Assembly: GCA_037176845.1 (NCBI GenBank)
Contig: JAYKXP010000120.1
Coordinates: 79,172-143,171 of the forward strand
Origin: Paramarasmius palmivorus
Lineage: Eukaryota > Basidiomycota > Agaricomycetes > Agaricales > Marasmiaceae
Direction of reading: 5' to 3'
DNA length: 64,000 nt
Within the stretch, counting starts at the first letter, position 1, and every line of letters begins with the position of its first letter. Both the position numbers and the translations under genes were made by a program. Below, piece after piece: positions 33,545 through 45,394 of the stretch. Below the pieces are notes generated by a model. It saw only the letters and a program-made list of their open reading frames with translations. It did no database searches and was not told the DNA's origin.

Positions 33545-34361
33545 TTATGAAAGTATGAGATGGCCTCTGGAAGGATGCTTGAATTGATATTGAAACATCC
33601 TGTCCTGCAGGCCCAAATATCCACTCTCTTGAAACAGCAAAGGCAAGAGATTTCTCACCATGAGGTCTAGTTCTTGATGATATGATAGTGTCAAACATTG
33701 GTGTTGGTATCCAAAGGCAGTGGCCTTCCATATACAGTTTGATTCATATAATAAACTAGGGTAAATTTCCAATATCAGAGTGCTTTCCTTTCTGCAAGAT
33801 AGATTAGTCACCGTGTTTATCCCAAGCACAAGTTCTTTTCCGTGAGCCTTCACAAATAAAATGTGTAGAGGTGAAATGTTATTGCCAGAGTATAGAAAAG
33901 GCTCTTATAGCAACACTTAGTACATAATTAAAGGTCAACTGAAGGTGCTTACACGTCTACAACCATTACAGGTGCTATAGGGCATCCCCTTAACTATGGA
34001 CATGAAGAGTGGTGAACTGGGTGCTGCTGGGTGCAGCGTCACATTATGCCTGCCATACATTGTGACTTTCTTCTTCTTGACAACCTTGACTCGTTCCTTT
34101 ATGGCTGAATGGCATTCCATGTGGAATCTAAAGACACCTGATATATGCAATAGTCAAAGAAAATGATAGAGCGTGCAGTCAGTACTTACTGTGCTCATCA
34201 GGATTGTCAGGGCTTTTACGTGTGCTTCCTCTCTGGTCTGCACCCCTAGCTCCATCTTTTTCGGTAGCAAGGTAAGTTCCTAGTTCTGGCATTGCCAGCT
34301 GTAGCAGTGTGGTGGCATGAAGGTAATGGACACAAGCGTTGTCATGATTTTGGTAGTACAT
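33545..34361 (-). pseudogene. Spliced gene fragment of unknown function
   Basis: Minus-strand pieces join with plausible introns: MYYQNHDNACVHYLHATT... to NPDEHS, intron GTAAGT...TATATCAG, then GVFRFHMECHSAIKERVKV...NGCRR with a GTAAGC donor. A later open frame (33853-33545) reads VLGINTVTNLSC.... It includes the K-rich run VKKKKVTMYGRHNV. The later pieces contain stops in all joins I tried, so the gene is probably broken. Not recognised. Confidence 0.35.
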
Positions 34362-36411
34362 ACATATGTACAGAGCGGAACAAAAGCAGAAATATTTTCC
34401 TGTTGATATGCCTGACTTTTAATACCTTTTATTCAAATGCATTATTGCACTTTTATATTCTGTTATGCTATAATTGGGACTCTGAAGGTCTAGTATGAGC
34501 CCTGAATAGCTAGTCAAAGTCAAGGACTTGTCGGATGTACTTATATTAGCAGGTATATGGTTACATGGTATGCCTCACATGGGTATCTGGCCACGGCTAT
34601 AGCTTATATTAGTGGTTCTGTCAATGCAGACCCTTTCCTGAAAACTGTAGGGAGCTGTACTATGTTGGATCATGACTGGTACACCATCTGTGCATGGTCT
34701 AAAACATATCAAGGGGACTATTTTTGCTTTTAAACACTTTTAATACTTCTTCATAACCAACCAAAGAGATGAGCGGGTTCAAGGAAATGATCCAAGTTGA
34801 TGTAGAGGACGGCTTCATCAGCAGATATGATCTGAGAGCTTATGGAAGGCACTTGCCGAGTCTAGAATTGTTGGCTATAGTTGTTCCTATTAATCGGACA
34901 TGGAGACATATGGTTGTCATGGTACGGAGACTAATATAGAAGATAAACTGCTTATAGAAGTGTTCCTTGTGGACATGGAGACTTGTAAAAGATATGCCAG
35001 GTCCAGAACATGTATGACTGAGCATTCTGGTGTGTGGAGAAGTTGGAAATGACTCTCATTGGTGGAAAAGCACCTTGGTGCAAAGAAAAGATAAATTTTA
35101 CTAGGCTAAACACCAACCCACAGGCACAGGATTCAACTCCAGAGTCTAAAGATAAAAATTCCTATTTATTGATCACACATAAACAACTTATATGGACGTT
35201 GTGACTGTCATATTTTCCTGATTTGTATATTTCCTATAGACTATCTCTGTTCCTCACTTATTTCACTTGTGTTCTGTCTGTTTTCCATCTTTTATTACAT
35301 ATTTCTTTACTTATATTTCTAGACATTATATATAGGCTTGCAGTTTGTAGGTAGAAGGACAGAGAAGACAAAGAGAGAGAGTACTGTTAGCCCATATCAT
35401 TAGGTTGTATGTGGCTGTCACTTAAATAGACCTCTTTGATCTGATAGTTGATCTGCTGGCACATGTGCATTTCGATTGGACCTCTTATATAAGTTGATCC
35501 AGTGGTGTTTCATGCTTGTTACGAGTCGACCTCTGATCAGACCTGGTTGATCTATTGATGACCTTTGCATTCACTTCCACTTCCTCAGGACAGGCCCTAG
35601 ATTGAAAGTCTAGTTGAGACCTTACTGTGTACAAGAGCTTAAGTTGTATTGGCAGAGAGATCAAGTATTCTGGCTTGTGATCTGCAGCTCTAAGCATTGG
35701 TTGCATTGCATTTCTGTGTAGAGATTAGACCTTGGACTAGCTTTTATAAGCTTTAGTGACATAGAGAGGCCCAGATTGACCATTTGGAGAGTCAGTTGGA
35801 TTTCTACTTGCGCACAGTTCATTGATTTGATTCTATTAGGATCAGTACACTTGAGGCAGTATTGGTTGAACTCAAGATCACTATCTATAGCACTTGGGAC
35901 TGTTTCCTATCCTATTATAAGCATTCATAACCTTTAGTCACCCCTAATATAAGGTGTATCTTGATTGCTTTTGAAGTAATGAAGAGTGTATCATCACTCT
36001 CAGATCTATAGTTTGTGTACTATTCTAAGTATGGCAACTCTGATCATGTCAAACCTCACTTGCACAACTAGTCACCACTAGTGTGCTGCTGTTCATAACC
36101 AGCATCTACTGAATCTTTGTATTTGTGGTCTTTTATTAGGCTTCTGCTGTGTCCTTACAGTTCTATTAGTGACCCAAAGTCACAGAGCCCACCACTTATA
36201 CCAAGGGGGAGGCAGACCGTGGTTCTGGCATATACCGCCAGTTGGTTGGTTCAGTCCCAAGGTCTCTTAAAAAATTTTCCGTACCAAAACTTTTAGGCAG
36301 TTTTAGGCAGTTTCCGTGTATTGTATCTGGCAAATTTACCAAGATTGCATGGAAAAACAACCCAAAGAAAACTTCTTTGCCCCAACCGAGCACCTTCATC
36401 ACATCAATGCC
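34362..36411. other. Gene-free, decayed segment upstream of the transposase-like gene
   Basis: About 2 kb without convincing frames. It is AT-rich with many TGAT/ATCA words, and the last part (about 36180-36411) should hold the promoter of the gene starting at 36412. No RNA gene or repeat of this window recurs here. Confidence 0.35.
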
Positions 36412-37032
36412 ATGTCGGGCGATCTGCCAGAGGTGAGAAGCACCATTAATGCCATAAACATCCTCTAAAGTCTATTTAGGAACTCAAGAACATTCCCATC
36501 ATTGACAGAAAGATCACCTGTCCTCACTGTACTGAAAAGATCAAAGTCGGGACTGCAGGTATAGGGAATTTTCACAAAAAGCACTATCTGTCTAAGACAT
36601 GCAAAGAGACAAAGATAAAAAAGGAGACCAGCAAAAGGAAGAAACGGGGCCAGGGTTCCTCCTTTCCCATTTTCACAAAGCTGTACCATTCCTACAGCCT
36701 ACAGTCAGCCAACCATCACTTATACCAGTACGAGTTGCACTCATACCTGTCATCAACTCAGACACACTGTCTGTAGGCCCTTCCAACCATACACAGGCAC
36801 ATGGGCCTCTAGATCTCTCCGATATTCTTTTGCAACTTCAACACTGCATAGCTGATTTACCTAAACATATTCCTGAAGCATGCTCAGATGACACGGTGGC
36901 ACAATTCAGCGGAATCCCAGTGATTATGTGGTTGTGGAAGAGGGAGATGAGTCTATATGGGAGACATGGGACAGGCATCTCAACTGCTTGCTTCAGAAAC
37001 CAACAGCTGAACTATGCACCTTGGTTTGGTGG
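36412..37032 (+). pseudogene. Transposase-like gene, 5' part (cut by Gyp-2)
   Basis: Starts MSGDLPE at 36412. An intron (GTGAGA...TTTAG) leads to ELKNIPIIDRKITCPHC, a C-x2-C...H...C zinc finger (CPHCTEKIKVGTAGIGNFHK ... KTC), then a basic linker. After frame breaks the last piece reads ESIWETWDRHLNCLLQKPTA and ends TLVWW at the Gyp-2 junction. Removing Gyp-2 with one GGTGG joins this in frame to GEMGLQGLYWLFVHLVMSEG at 57547. I know the layout from multi-copy mushroom proteins. Confidence 0.6.
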
Positions 37033-37490
37033 TGTAAGGACCATAGAGTGCCTCACAATCTTTTTCATCAATTAGGGTATTCAACATAGCCAAAAACCAT
37101 CATATTGCCAGCATGACAACATCTTCGCTTAAGCTTTGTTGTTGTATATATGATATTTACAGCCATTTGTTTTGTACAAACACTCTTTTCAGTATTTAAA
37201 CGATGTACTTGTATCTGTATCAGTAGTCTTGGAATTAACACTTTTACCTCTTAAGCCTACATTCGTATGGTTATCTCCAGCGCTCACCACGTTTATCTCC
37301 TTCACCTCCGGCTATATTTGTTCAAATCGCCTAGCGATATAGTCTTCCTAGCGCTTCACAGTGTTCAATTTGGCTTTGTTGGTGTTGTCAGTGACCCCAA
37401 CGATAGTCTAGACAGGCTGTAAATGGTCCAGTCTCTCTGTTCTCTATTTCCTTTCATCTTATCCTATCCATTTTGGTCCAGGTCTTTACA
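37033..37490 (+). repeat. Gyp-2 5' LTR (458 bp)
   Basis: Same length as 57084-57541. I count 13 differences, all transitions, about nine at sites that look like former CpG. It contains a TATA-like TATTTAAA (37193-37200) and, 23 bp further on, the self-priming complement (37223-37236). Confidence 0.9.
37193..37200 (+). promoter_or_regulatory. TATA-like box in Gyp-2 LTR
   Basis: TATTTAAA lies about 30 bp upstream of 37223. This would place the RNA 5' end at the sequence complementary to the primer-binding site, as self-priming requires. Confidence 0.5.
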
Positions 37491-37491
37491 G

Positions 37492-37505
37492 AATTCCAAG
37501 ACTAC
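37492..37505 (+). other. Gyp-2 primer-binding site, predicted self-priming
   Basis: AATTCCAAGACTAC, directly after the LTR, is the exact 14-nt complement of GTAGTCTTGGAATT in the LTR (37223-37236). It does not begin TGG as tRNA-primed sites do. Tf1/sushi-type chromoviruses are known to prime with the 5' end of their own RNA, and this arrangement fits that mechanism. Confidence 0.7.
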
Positions 37506-39038
37506 CTGCTTACTATCATCCATGTCGTCTGACAACACAAGCAATGTTCCCCAAAACATAACCACGGTTGCACAGAGTGACCCATCTCGCGTACCACCTA
37601 AACCGGCTAACATCTCTAACATGGAAGATGTTTCCCAACATCCCGACTTCATTGTCCAACAACTGTTCAACAATTGGGACCCATCTTGGCCGCGTGCTTC
37701 TTGGCAAGCACCAGGATTCATGAATTTGCATCCAGCACCACTGTATGGACCGAATTTACCCATGAATTCTCCATTGGGAAATCTGTTATGGACCCCAAAT
37801 GTGCAAGGAGAAGCTGCACACGCGTTTGGCATGCCACCGGCTAACCAGGTACCACCTGGACCACCATTGGCTAACAGTATGGGCAGCAGTTATTATCTTC
37901 CGCAACTGTTCCATTATCAGCCATACGGTCAAGCCCCTGTACCTTACGGATTTCTATATGGCGGTTTTCAAACCCCAATTCCTGAATCATTACCACCCAG
38001 TTATGGTCCCACCCCATATTCCTTTGGAACAGTTCCCGGGTATCCTGCAAGGACTAGTTTCAGTCAACCCTTACAGATGCAGACTGGACAGGTGGGTCTA
38101 TTGCATAGCTCACCATACCCATTCCATTTACAACGAAAAGAGGCTGAGAAACAGAGGCAAGACAGATTGAGGCAACTCAGAGCAGAGGAGCCAAGTCTTT
38201 TTGGAACCTTGCCTCTTACGGTTCCCCAGCCTCCTGGGTTAGCCGATGTTGGTCCAAACACGTCAGAACAAGGCAGTTCTCATCGTGCAGAACCCAGTCA
38301 GCTATCTGTTCCTGCACGAGCACATGCAACAGCCCCAGAAAGCCCTAGCATCTTTGCAACACAACAAGAAGCTGCACCTGTCAATCGTCCATTTCATTCA
38401 TCAAGGGTCCAGGACCATGAGGCACCCCAGATGCTCACACCAGGTCAGCTGGTCTCACACCCAGCACGAGGATCAACTTTGATTGATCTCAGTACACCTA
38501 TTGGGGAAGTAGTTGAAGCCATGTCTGCACCGGACCATGAGGCTACCCCCAATCCCATAACCAATCAAGGGACTAATCTCTGACAATTTTTCTATCTTTG
38601 TCAAGATGTCCTGAATGATCTCAGGTATCAAACTCGTGAACATTCTACACCAGCATCTTGGGCAAGAATGTTAGGTGGACTCCCTATAATCAACTCCCCC
38701 TGGATGTTCAACTACGTCTGATCCATGACAGAAACCTTTGGGCACAATTCAAGGAATGTTACAGTGCTCTTACCAACGATTTACAGTTGAGGGAGTACAT
38801 GTTTGAAACTGACTCTCCTCAGTCCGATACGTGGAACATCGATCCATATGATCGTCCCACAGCACCAGAACCCTTATCACCCACTTCTGTCCAAGGATCA
38901 ACATTATCCAGAGACAACACATTTTCTGATAGACCAACATCTAGCACTTCGGCCAGAACCGGCTTAACTGAATGTCAATGGCAGAAATGAAGAAGAATTG
39001 ATGATGGTTCCATCAGCCCACCAAGAACTCCGTTCAAT

Positions 39039-42000
39039 CAGCCGACCTTGTACGGATTTTGTAAAGGCGGTCGTTAAGTTAACCAGAAATCCTTTACAAA
39101 GGCGGTGGATAAATACTAGGTCCAGTGTTTGGTGAAACCTTAAATGATAATTTCGAGGTTTTGTCTAGAAATTTGTCTAAAAAAGGCAAGAGATCTGGAA
39201 GAAACTAACAGGCCGCTTTTGGGGTTCCAAAAATGGCAGGAGAGGGATTCCCAGGGTCTAGGTAACCCTAACAGGGTGTTCTAGGGCGCTTTTGGGCGCT
39301 TTTTTGGCGCTTTTTTCACAGGAAAATTATTCCCACACTGCTGGCCACATCTGGAATGGTTCCCTGCTCCGCTTTTTGCTTCCCAAAATGGAAGGTGGCC
39401 TTCCCAGGGGCTGGGAAACCATTACTGGCCGCTTTTTGGGCGCTTTTGGGCGCTTTTTGAGCGCTTTTTTAACAGGAAAAATATTCCCACCATCTGGGGG
39501 TCATATGGAATGCTCACCTGCTCCGCTTTTTGCTTCCCAAAATGGAAGGTGGCCTTCCCAGGGGCTGGGAAACCATTACTGGCCGCTTTTTGGGCGCTTT
39601 TGGGCGCTTTTTGAGCGCTTTTTTAACAGGAAAAATATTCCCACCATCTGGGGGTCATATGGAATGCTCACCTGCTCCGCTTTTTGCTTCCCAAAATGGA
39701 AGGTGACCTTCCCAGGGGCTGGGAAACCATTATAGGGCGCTTTTGAGCGCTTTTTTGGGCGCTTTTTTCACAGGAAAATTATTCCCACACCTCCTGACAT
39801 CATCTGGCATGGTCCCTGATGCCTCTCTGCTCCGCTTTTGGCTTCCCAAAATGGAAGGTGCCCTTACCTCACTTTTTTCCACCCACAATCAATGTATTGG
39901 GGGACTATTGGGGCATGCTGGGGGACTATAAAAATCGCATTTTTGAGAAAATGTGTTCCAATATGTCCTAGAAGTATGCCCCTGCAATTGGAGAGCAGGG
40001 GAATGCAAAAAAAGCGGTCCAAATATGGTAATTCAGGAAAATGGCCTATTGGATCTTGGGCTACAGGCCAGATATTGACATAGGGTAAGTTGGAGGACCT
40101 AGATACATCAAATACAAGCCTGGGCATACCAAATAGTACATAGTTTAGTGGGGGAATGGTGCTTAAATATCAAAAATACTGAAAATCTCCGAAATTAGGG
40201 GAATAAAATTACAGGATGGAATGTAATGCAGCTGGGGCTTAGATATTGTAAATGAGGGATGATATATATGTCCCCTTGATGGGTTTACAATCCTGGAGGG
40301 CTAGCTATTTTTCCAGATTTACTACACTCAAATTCGCTTTTTTTAGACATTGGTAATACTGTATTACAGGGAATGATTGGAATAGGCTAATACTTGTTCA
40401 TAACCCACTCTAGGGTGTACAGATGACGACTACATAACTGCCCAAGCACTCCTGAATGTGTAACACCTTGTTCAATCCAATGTATTGTACATGTATGTAA
40501 TACACCCAGTAATTCATGAATAGCACCTCAGGGAAGCATCCCAGCACCAAGAGGGTATCAAAATCGGATTCAGGCACCCAAATTACACTTTGTCACTTTG
40601 ACATCAGATTTTTTGATCACATTTATATGTTGCTATTAAAAAAATCGCATTTTTAGGGGTTTTTGTGTACTGGAGCATGGGGATTGCTCCTAAAATCACC
40701 AAAAGTGAATGAGAGACAGTTCACTATGCATAGAACAGGAATATCAATTGCCTCCATGAATCCTACAGCAGGAATCCTTATGCCAGATGCATCAATTCTC
40801 AAAAACCCTCCCCCCCTCCCACTGCATTATCAGAGGGCTTCAGGGATTGGTGGGGGGACTCTGGGAAACATCAGAATCGAATTCAGAGCACTCTAGAACA
40901 TAGAAAATAAGTCTGGGGGGACAGAAATCCATTCACATTTGACCCCAATACATGCACATTTAGTTGAATGCTTAAGTGTATATGCAATGTATGTTAACTT
41001 ATAGCATAAAACTTGTCAGATACATATCTCAAGCTACAGTGATTGGATTCCTTTCAACCCTGGACATATTCTTGACTGATTTTTCATCCTGAATTCGATT
41101 TTGAGGTTCCCCAAGCCCCCAGATCACTCCCTGCAATACTACATCCATAGTACATGTTTTCTGTAATTGTGCAGGAATTGATTAGTCTGGCATATGGATT
41201 CCTGTCATAGGATTCATGGAGGCAATTGATATTCCTGTTCTATGCATAGTGAACTGTCTCTCATTCACTTTTGGTGATTTTAGGAGCAATCCCCATGCTC
41301 CAGTACACAAAAACCCCTAAAAATGCGATTTTTTGTATAGCAACATACAGATGTATTCAAAAAATGTGCTTTCATAGTAGGAAAGTGTATTTTGGGTGCC
41401 TGAACTCGATTTTGATACCCTCTTTGTGCTGGGATGTTTCCCTGAGGTGCTATTCATGAATTACTGGGTGTATTACATACATGTACAATACATTGAATTA
41501 AACAAGGTGTTGCACATACAGGAGTGCTTGGGCAAGTATATATTCATCATCTATACATCCCAAAGTGGGTTATGAACAAGAATTAGCCCATCCCAATCAT
41601 TCCCTGTGGTACAGTATTACCAGTGTCTAAAAAAAGCGAATTTGAGTGCAGTAAATCTGGAAAAATAGCTAGCCCTCCAGGACTGTAAACCCATCAAGGA
41701 CACATATATATCATCCCTCATTTACAATATCTAAGCCCCAGCTGCATTACATCCCATCCTGGAATTTTATTTCCACAATTTCGGAGATTTTCAGTATTTT
41801 TCATATTTAAGCACCATTACCCTACTAATCCATGTACTATTTGGTATGCCCAGGCTTGTATTTAATGTATCTAGGTCCTCCAACTTACCCTATGTCAATA
41901 TCTGGCCTGTAGCCCAAGATCCAACAGGCCATTTTCCTGAATTACCATATTTGGACCGCTTTTTTTGCATTCCCCTGCTCTCCAATTGCAGGGGCATACT

Positions 42001-42759
42001 TCTAGGACATATTAGAACACATTCTCTCAAAAATGCGATTTTTATAGTCCCCCAGCATGCCCCAATAGCCCCCCAATGCATTGATTGTGGGTGGAAAAAA
42101 GTGAGGTAAGGGCACCTTCCATTTTGGGAAGCCAAAAGCGGAGTAGAGAGGCATGCCAGATGATGTCAGGAGGTGTGGGAATATTTTTCCTGTGAAAAAA
42201 GCGCCCAAAAAGCGGTCTGTGATGGTTTCCCAGCCCCTGGGAAGACCACCTTCCATTTTGGGAAGCAAAAAGCGGAGCAGGTGAGCATTCCATATGACCC
42301 CCAGATGGTGGGAATATTTTTCCTGTTAAAAAAGCGCTCAAAAAGCGCCCAAAAGCGCCCAAAAAGCGGCCAGCAATGGTTTCCCAGCCCCTGGGAAGAC
42401 CACCTTCCATTTTGGGAAGCAAAAAGCGGAGCAGGGAACCATCCCAGATGTGGCCAGCAGTGTGGGAATATTTTTCCTGTAAAAAAAGCGCCAAAAAAGC
42501 GCCCAAAAGCGCCCTAGAGGACCCTGTTAGGGTTACCTAGACCCTGGGAATCCCTCTCCTGCCATTTTTGGAGCCCCAAAAGCGGCCTGTTTGTTTCTCC
42601 CAAATCTCTTGCCTTTTTTGGACAAAAACCTCGGAATTATGGTTGACAAATAACAGGAAAAGAAGCCCAGGGATTAACCAGCTCTTTGTCCGTTGCCTTT
42701 GTAAAAGGGCTCTGGTCGAGTTAACGACCGCCTTTATAAAGTCCGTACAAGTCCGGGTG
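39039..42759. mobile_element. Fold-1 palindromic (foldback) element, 3.7 kb, non-coding
   Basis: The two arms are inverted copies (about 39039-40796 and 41190-42759) around a roughly 390-bp spacer. The ends are CAGCCGACCTTGTACGG and, inverted, CACCCGGACTTGTACGG. GTTCAAT flanks it on both sides (39032-39038, 42760-42766), and removal restores the gag frame (CCG TTC AAT ACT GGG). Each arm carries tandem GGGCGCTTTT blocks, a TTTGTAAAGG/CCTTTACAAA subterminal pair and many short conserved blocks, with no coding frame. The class is not assigned; the CA(G/C) ends and 7-bp duplication recall hAT-type (normally 8 bp), but this is weak. Confidence 0.8.
39280..39740 (+). repeat. 154-bp tandem repeats in the Fold-1 arm
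   Basis: Three to four units containing GCTTCCCAAAATGGAAGG, GGCTGGGAAACCATTA and GGGCGCTTTTGGGCGC recur at 154-bp spacing (e.g. TCATATGGAATGCTC at 39501 and 39655). The right arm (about 42200-42510) has the inverted equivalents. Confidence 0.75.
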
Positions 42760-45394
42760 GTTCAATACTGGGCCCCCTTCTGGAAACATCTATCGTACGC
42801 CTATCTTCCAGCCGCATGCGTTGGCTATTGGGTTGGGACTAAGCCCTGCACAACTGAGTATCACTGTTACGTCCCCAACACCACCTGCCAGAATGGTAGA
42901 AAGACCAGAACAGCATGGGAAACCTACCTCTGTACATATGGTGTCAGACGAAGGTTCCGTAGAGGAGCAGGTTAACCGAGAAGAGGTGTACATGGGTCCC
43001 CCCAAGGGAAGTGATGACAGTCTAGCCAAATTGTGCCAGAAAGAGGCTCAGGAGCAGGCAGAAATCTGCCTATGATAAACTGGGAATGCAGTTTGAGTCT
43101 TCTACCAAATCCTTGCTTGATGCAGCACCTACTATAGAAGAACTCATTAATATGGCACAGGACTAGGATGAGGAGACACGAAGTGAACTTCTGAGTCAAC
43201 TGATTTCAAACCTTGTCCAATGGACCCAGAATCAGAGTCCCCCCACAAGTAATGGGCCAGCCTCTGCTAGCCTTCCCCAAACATCTTCTCCTGCAATCGT
43301 TGAAAGCCGAATTCCATCTCCTACAATAACCCCAATCACAAGAGAGCCCTATTTTGCAGATCCACCTACCACAGTACCCCTGACTACAACGAGTCATAGC
43401 CAATCTGTCCACTGGGCACTTCAGACAGTTGACTACAAACCTATACCAGGCTTTCCGGTTAAAGAAGAACCAATAGCAGGACCCTCTTCACATGCCACCT
43501 CCTTGGACAAGAAACCACGTTCTGAGCAACGAAAGGACTGGTGTGACAAAAATGTTCCAAAAGCAGACGAAGCCCCAAAGGAATCAGTTCCTCCAGAGTC
43601 CCAGCCACCAACTCATCCTGAAGTACAGCCCTCTTACATGACGGAAACAATGACTTCTACACCGTCCAGATATGCCTTTTGACTGCCTAAGAACCATAAG
43701 GAAGAAAGAGAGATGGTTAAGGCAGGCAGGAAGACAAAAGCAGCTGTACTCTTAGAGAAGTTGAAAAGGAGAAAAGAAGATGCTGAGAGACTAAAAGAGT
43801 GGGAAGGCAGAGATGTTCCTCCTCATTTGACCTCCACACAAATTTCTTCACGTCCATCAACTGCGACTATGCAAACTCCTTCAATTCAGTCTACTTCAGA
43901 CTCCTTTTCTCAATGGATTAACCCTGGACAGAGCTCCAACACTCTTCTTCAATCACCAAGCGCACCACCGGCTAATCAGGGAGCCCATACATTAGCTTCT
44001 GCAACTCCTGGAAGTGCTGGTTATGAAACTGATGTTGAGAGGTCAGTTACTGACCCCAACATTACCTGAACTACAGCAGCACTGCCTGGTGATCCAGATG
44101 GGTCAGATCCTTCTTCAGACAATGAGCCAAACTGTCCAAAGGATCCTCCCCCAGTAATTCCATCCAGAAGGAAAAAGGAGAGGAAGTTAAGACCGGCTGT
44201 TGATGAGTCTTCTTCTACAGACAAGGAAGAACGTCAAGAAGAACAACGATGAACACAGTTGGAGAAGGAAATCAATGCCAAAATAGCTGCTGAGTCCAAA
44301 ATTGACATTCGCAAGCCGGAACCGTTCTCAGGAGACTCCAGAGATCAATGGAGACCATTCATTTCAACCATCTACAACATCATACACGCCAAGCCATACA
44401 CATACGCCAATTCTGATCGTAGAATTGCTATGACCAGTTCTTACTTCACGGGAAAAGCCCTAGCAGCTTATCGGGTATTAGTAGAACGCAAGGTCAAGGG
44501 CGATTATGTTCCTGAACTTGAAGACTGGAATACGTTCCTTGAGACAATTGCAAAAATGTTTGGCCATGAGAATGAAGCCCTTATGGCTCGGGTTAAAATT
44601 GGTAACACCAAACAAAAGGAGAAGGAATCCTTTTGAGACTTCTACCTTCATTTTGCTGAAGCTGCAGTGGACACCGGCTATGACACCATCACTCTACACC
44701 ATCACCTCCTCACACACATCAACGAACACTTCAGAGGAAGACTCATGTTGGCCAGCCAGTTACCCGAAACATACGAGGGACTGGTCGCGATGCTTAGGAG
44801 TATGGATGCAACTGAACAAACCTTTCTGCAGTCTGAAATGTCGTCTCCCTTTCAGTTTTTTTGGTCCAACCCAAACAGAATGACTCCTCAGACAAGCACG
44901 TCGCGTTTTTCAGGATATACGCATGAGGATTATAACCGCAAAGAGACAACTTCTGCGCCAGCCAGACGTGCAAATGATATGGTTCAGCAAGTAGAGGAAC
45001 AGAAGAAGACCACAGTTGTAGGACTACCTTCTCCGGCTAACCAAAAGCCAACCACTCAACAAATGACGACTTGTCAGACCACATTTAGGGTGGCAGGGGT
45101 GTCTCAAGAGGAGATGAACTGTAGGCGTGCAGCTAAAGCCTGCCTTATTTGTGGTCGTCAGGGACACTTCATGGCAAACTGTCCAGACAGGGCTGTAATG
45201 GCTAGGATGGCTTATGTACAAGACGAAGAGTCAGACGAGCCATACTGGAGCATTGGGATGGATGGAATGGTAGATTTCGTCGACCCTGGGGAAATGGATA
45301 GCCAAGACGAAGATGACTCAGTAGAGTCTCAGGGAAATGTCGAGATGACTCAGGAGTTACCCGGCGAGGAGGCCTGAGTCTGAGGGGAGCCACT

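Larger units (their letters stand above)
37522..45377 (+). pseudogene. gag: Gyp-2 gag (interrupted by Fold-1)
   Basis: Starts MSSDNTSNVPQNITTVAQ at 37522. A long P/Q/Y-rich N-terminal region is interrupted by Fold-1 at PRTPFN (39038) and resumes TGPPSGNIYRTP at 42767. The gag core (IRKPEPFSGDSRDQW...FISTIYNIIHAKP) is at about 44300-44630, and a CCHC knuckle, CLICGRQGHFMANC, at about 45145-45190. In-frame TGA codons occur at 38581, 38988, 43680, 44067, 44251 and 44634; there is one TAG (about 43167) and a small indel near 43064. The copy cannot make full-length Gag. Confidence 0.8.

Noticed and set aside
36196..36436. ORFs on both strands just upstream of the transposase-like gene
   Set aside because: They overlap the inferred start MSGDLPE (36412) in another frame and have no motif; likely chance frames in the 5' region.
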